NCBI GenBank assembly: GCA_002869305.1
Contig: PKTC01000232.1
Span: 1-25,676, forward strand
DNA length: 25,676 bases
DNA from: Marinilabiliales bacterium
Lineage (GTDB): Bacteria; Bacteroidota; Bacteroidia; Bacteroidales; UBA12077
Reading direction: 5' to 3'
A program made the translations under genes and the position numbers. Shown here one piece after another: positions 24,144-25,676 of the stretch. The number at the start of each line of letters is the position of its first letter. Position 1 is the stretch's first letter. The notes under the pieces were generated by a model. The model did no database searches. It saw only the letters and a program-made list of their open reading frames with translations, and was not told the DNA's origin.

Positions 24144-25187
24144 CTATTTTTTTCTTCCTGCCAGCTGACCACAAGCAGCATCAATATCCTGGCCACGACT
24201 GCGACGAATATTAACTACTAAATTTCGGGCTTTCATGAAAGTTACAAAATCATTAAATTTATCATTACTTGATCTTTTGAATCTTTTATCGCTTATAGAA
24301 TTATATTCTATAATATTGATTTTTACTGGGAAACTTTTGCAGTATTCCGCAAATTCCTTAGCATCATTTAAGGAATCATTAATTCCATCTAACAATAAAT
24401 ACTCAAAAGTTATTCTTTGTCCTGTTTTTTCGTTGAAGTATATTAAAGCCTCTCGCAGGTCCGCCAATGAATTTCTTTGATTTACTGGCATAAATTCGCT
24501 TCTTTTCTTTTCATTAGCAGAATGCAATGAGATTGCTAAATTAAACCTCACTTTATCATCAGCCAACTTTTTAATCATGCGTGGTAAACCTACTGTTGAC
24601 AGTGTAATTCTTTGAGGAGACATTGCAAGGCCTTCTTCAGACGATACCATTTCCATTGCCTTAAGAACGTTGTCATAGTTCAATAGTGGCTCTCCCATAC
24701 CCATTAAAACAATATTTGTAAGCGGAAGGTTATATTTATCCATAGCTAATTTCATAATCTCAGCAATCTGATAATAAATCTCACCAACACTTAAATTTCT
24801 TCTAAATCCCATTTTACCTGTTGCACAAAACTCACAGCCTAAATTGCATCCAACTTGTGATGAGATGCATGCTGTTGATCTATCTTCGGTTGGAATCAAT
24901 ACTCCTTCTACTTTTAATCCATCAGTCAGTTTAAAAACAAGCTTTATCGTTTTATCTTTACTAATTTGCGTTTCATCAACAGTCACAGCTTGCATAATAA
25001 AATTATCATCCAATAATTTTCTTAAGTCTTTCGACAAATTTGTCATCTCTTGAAAGTTGGTTACAGGTTTTTTCCATAGCCATTCATAAACCTGCTTAGC
25101 TCGAAATGCTTTTTCACCATTTTCAACTAAAAAATCCTTAATTTCTTCTATTGAAAGTAAAAGAATATCTTTTTTTTGATCTAACAT
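24144..25187 (-). CDS. rlmN: Dual-specificity RNA methyltransferase RlmN (radical SAM)
   Basis: This 347-residue radical SAM enzyme makes m2A2503 in 23S rRNA and m2A37 in some tRNAs. The cluster cysteines are C114, C118 and C121 (GCNLGCEFC), and the two mechanistic cysteines are present as C107 (ACISSQ) and C339 (DIDAACGQLAG). MGMGEPLLNYDNV and STVGLPRMI are also typical. The ATG at 25187 is clear, with a -7 box TACCTTTG about 44 bases upstream. The stop is TAG. Confidence 0.96.
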   Translation of the reverse strand: MLDQKKDILLLSIEEIKDFLVENGEKAFRAKQVYEWLWKKPVTNFQEMTNLSKDLRKLLDDNFIMQAVTVDETQISKDKTIKLVFKLTDGLKVEGVLIPTEDRSTACISSQVGCNLGCEFCATGKMGFRRNLSVGEIYYQIAEIMKLAMDKYNLPLTNIVLMGMGEPLLNYDNVLKAMEMVSSEEGLAMSPQRITLSTVGLPRMIKKLADDKVRFNLAISLHSANEKKRSEFMPVNQRNSLADLREALIYFNEKTGQRITFEYLLLDGINDSLNDAKEFAEYCKSFPVKINIIEYNSISDKRFKRSSNDKFNDFVTFMKARNLVVNIRRSRGQDIDAACGQLAGRKK

Positions 25188-25230
25188 ATAGTATTGGTTC
25201 TGTGCTTAATAATTAAATATAACCTGAGGG

Positions 25231-25238
25231 CAAAGGTA
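25231..25238 (-). promoter_or_regulatory. Bacteroidetes -7 promoter box for rlmN
   Basis: On the minus strand this reads TACCTTTG followed by CCC, an exact match to TAnnTTTG, placed about 44 bases before the rlmN ATG. No clear -33 TTTG is visible upstream. Confidence 0.55.
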
Positions 25239-25348
25239 TGTTAAAAATCAATCTTTTTTAGGTTTAGATTAAACTTGTTTCAATAAAATATATCTAATAT
25301 CTTGTCAGAATTTTTAAAGGGAACTTATACTATATTAATCAACACATT

Positions 25349-25676
25349 ATGAAAAAACTATTTACAATTCTAAGTATCGTCTTACTGCTAAATATTAAAG
25401 TAAAAGCAGACGAAGGAATGTGGTTATTACCACTGATCCAACAATTAAATATTGAAAAAATGCAACAAATGGGTTGCGAATTATCGGCTGAAGAAATTTA
25501 CAGCATTAATCAAACTAGTTTAAAAGATGCTATCGTAATTTTTGGTGGCGGATGCACTGGTGAAGTTATTTCTGATAAAGGACTTATTTTAACCAATCAT
25601 CACTGTGGTTATCGATCTATTCAAAGTCACAGCACAACTGAACACGATTATTTAAAAGATGGATTCTGGACTATGT
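25349..25676 (+). CDS. S46 family dipeptidyl-peptidase, N-terminal part (partial)
   Basis: The gene starts at ATG 25349 and runs off the window after 109 codons. A signal peptide (KKLFTILSIVLLLNIKVKA) is followed by DEGMWLLPLIQQLN and TNHHCGYRSIQSHS, the start and catalytic-His region of the S46 peptidases (DPP7/DPP11 type), periplasmic enzymes that release dipeptides in asaccharolytic and marine Bacteroidetes. The family uses a chymotrypsin-like catalytic triad; only the His is inside the window. Whether it prefers acidic (DPP11) or hydrophobic (DPP7) residues cannot be told from this part. Confidence 0.88.
   Translation, partial: MKKLFTILSIVLLLNIKVKADEGMWLLPLIQQLNIEKMQQMGCELSAEEIYSINQTSLKDAIVIFGGGCTGEVISDKGLILTNHHCGYRSIQSHSTTEHDYLKDGFWTM

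Overview
The window reads as a chromosomal segment of a low-GC member of the Bacteroidota, most likely a marine or anaerobic Bacteroidales/Marinilabiliales-type organism. The evidence is the type IX secretion (T9SS) and gliding genes porX, porW/sprE and gldH, a secreted protein with a T9SS C-terminal sorting domain, an S46-family dipeptidyl-peptidase, promoter boxes of the Bacteroidetes form TAnnTTTG, and mostly weak Shine-Dalgarno sites. No tRNA, rRNA, CRISPR array, insertion sequence or prophage was seen, and no gene-free gap exceeds about 300 bases.

Positions 1-11817 hold a long run of minus-strand housekeeping and secretion genes. In transcription order they are holB (DNA polymerase III delta'), ricT (PSP1 domain), gldH, trmB, an alkyltransferase-like protein without the acceptor cysteine, mrp, a NifU-type Fe-S scaffold, porW/sprE, porX, tsaE and an alanine dehydrogenase/transhydrogenase-family gene. 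porX is cut by one in-frame TAG between the two halves of its phosphatase-like domain, while the downstream half remains intact.

Positions 12008-17385 hold a plus-strand carbohydrate-metabolism group with the most unusual content. One reading frame encodes two complete phosphoglycerate kinase (PGK) domains fused head to tail with no linker (about 73% identical by hand count). It is followed by a separate, strongly divergent third PGK-family gene and then by a phosphomannomutase/phosphoglucomutase. Clear hairpin terminators follow the third PGK and the mutase.

Positions 17641-19265 hold two secreted-protein genes: a 162-residue protein with a T9SS sorting domain, and a DUF1566-like surface protein. 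Positions 19270-23532 hold a surface-polysaccharide group of a sulfotransferase, a Wzx-like flippase, an FkbM methyltransferase with an apparent one-base frameshift just after its natural start, and a divergently transcribed family-4 glycosyltransferase. The end holds rnhB (overlapping the glycosyltransferase), rlmN, and the start of an S46 peptidase gene that runs off the window.

Taken together, the T9SS genes would export CTD-tagged proteins, and the polysaccharide genes would make a surface glycan that may be sulfated. The leads most worth following are the fused double PGK with its divergent third paralogue, the interrupted porX, and the frameshifted FkbM gene.
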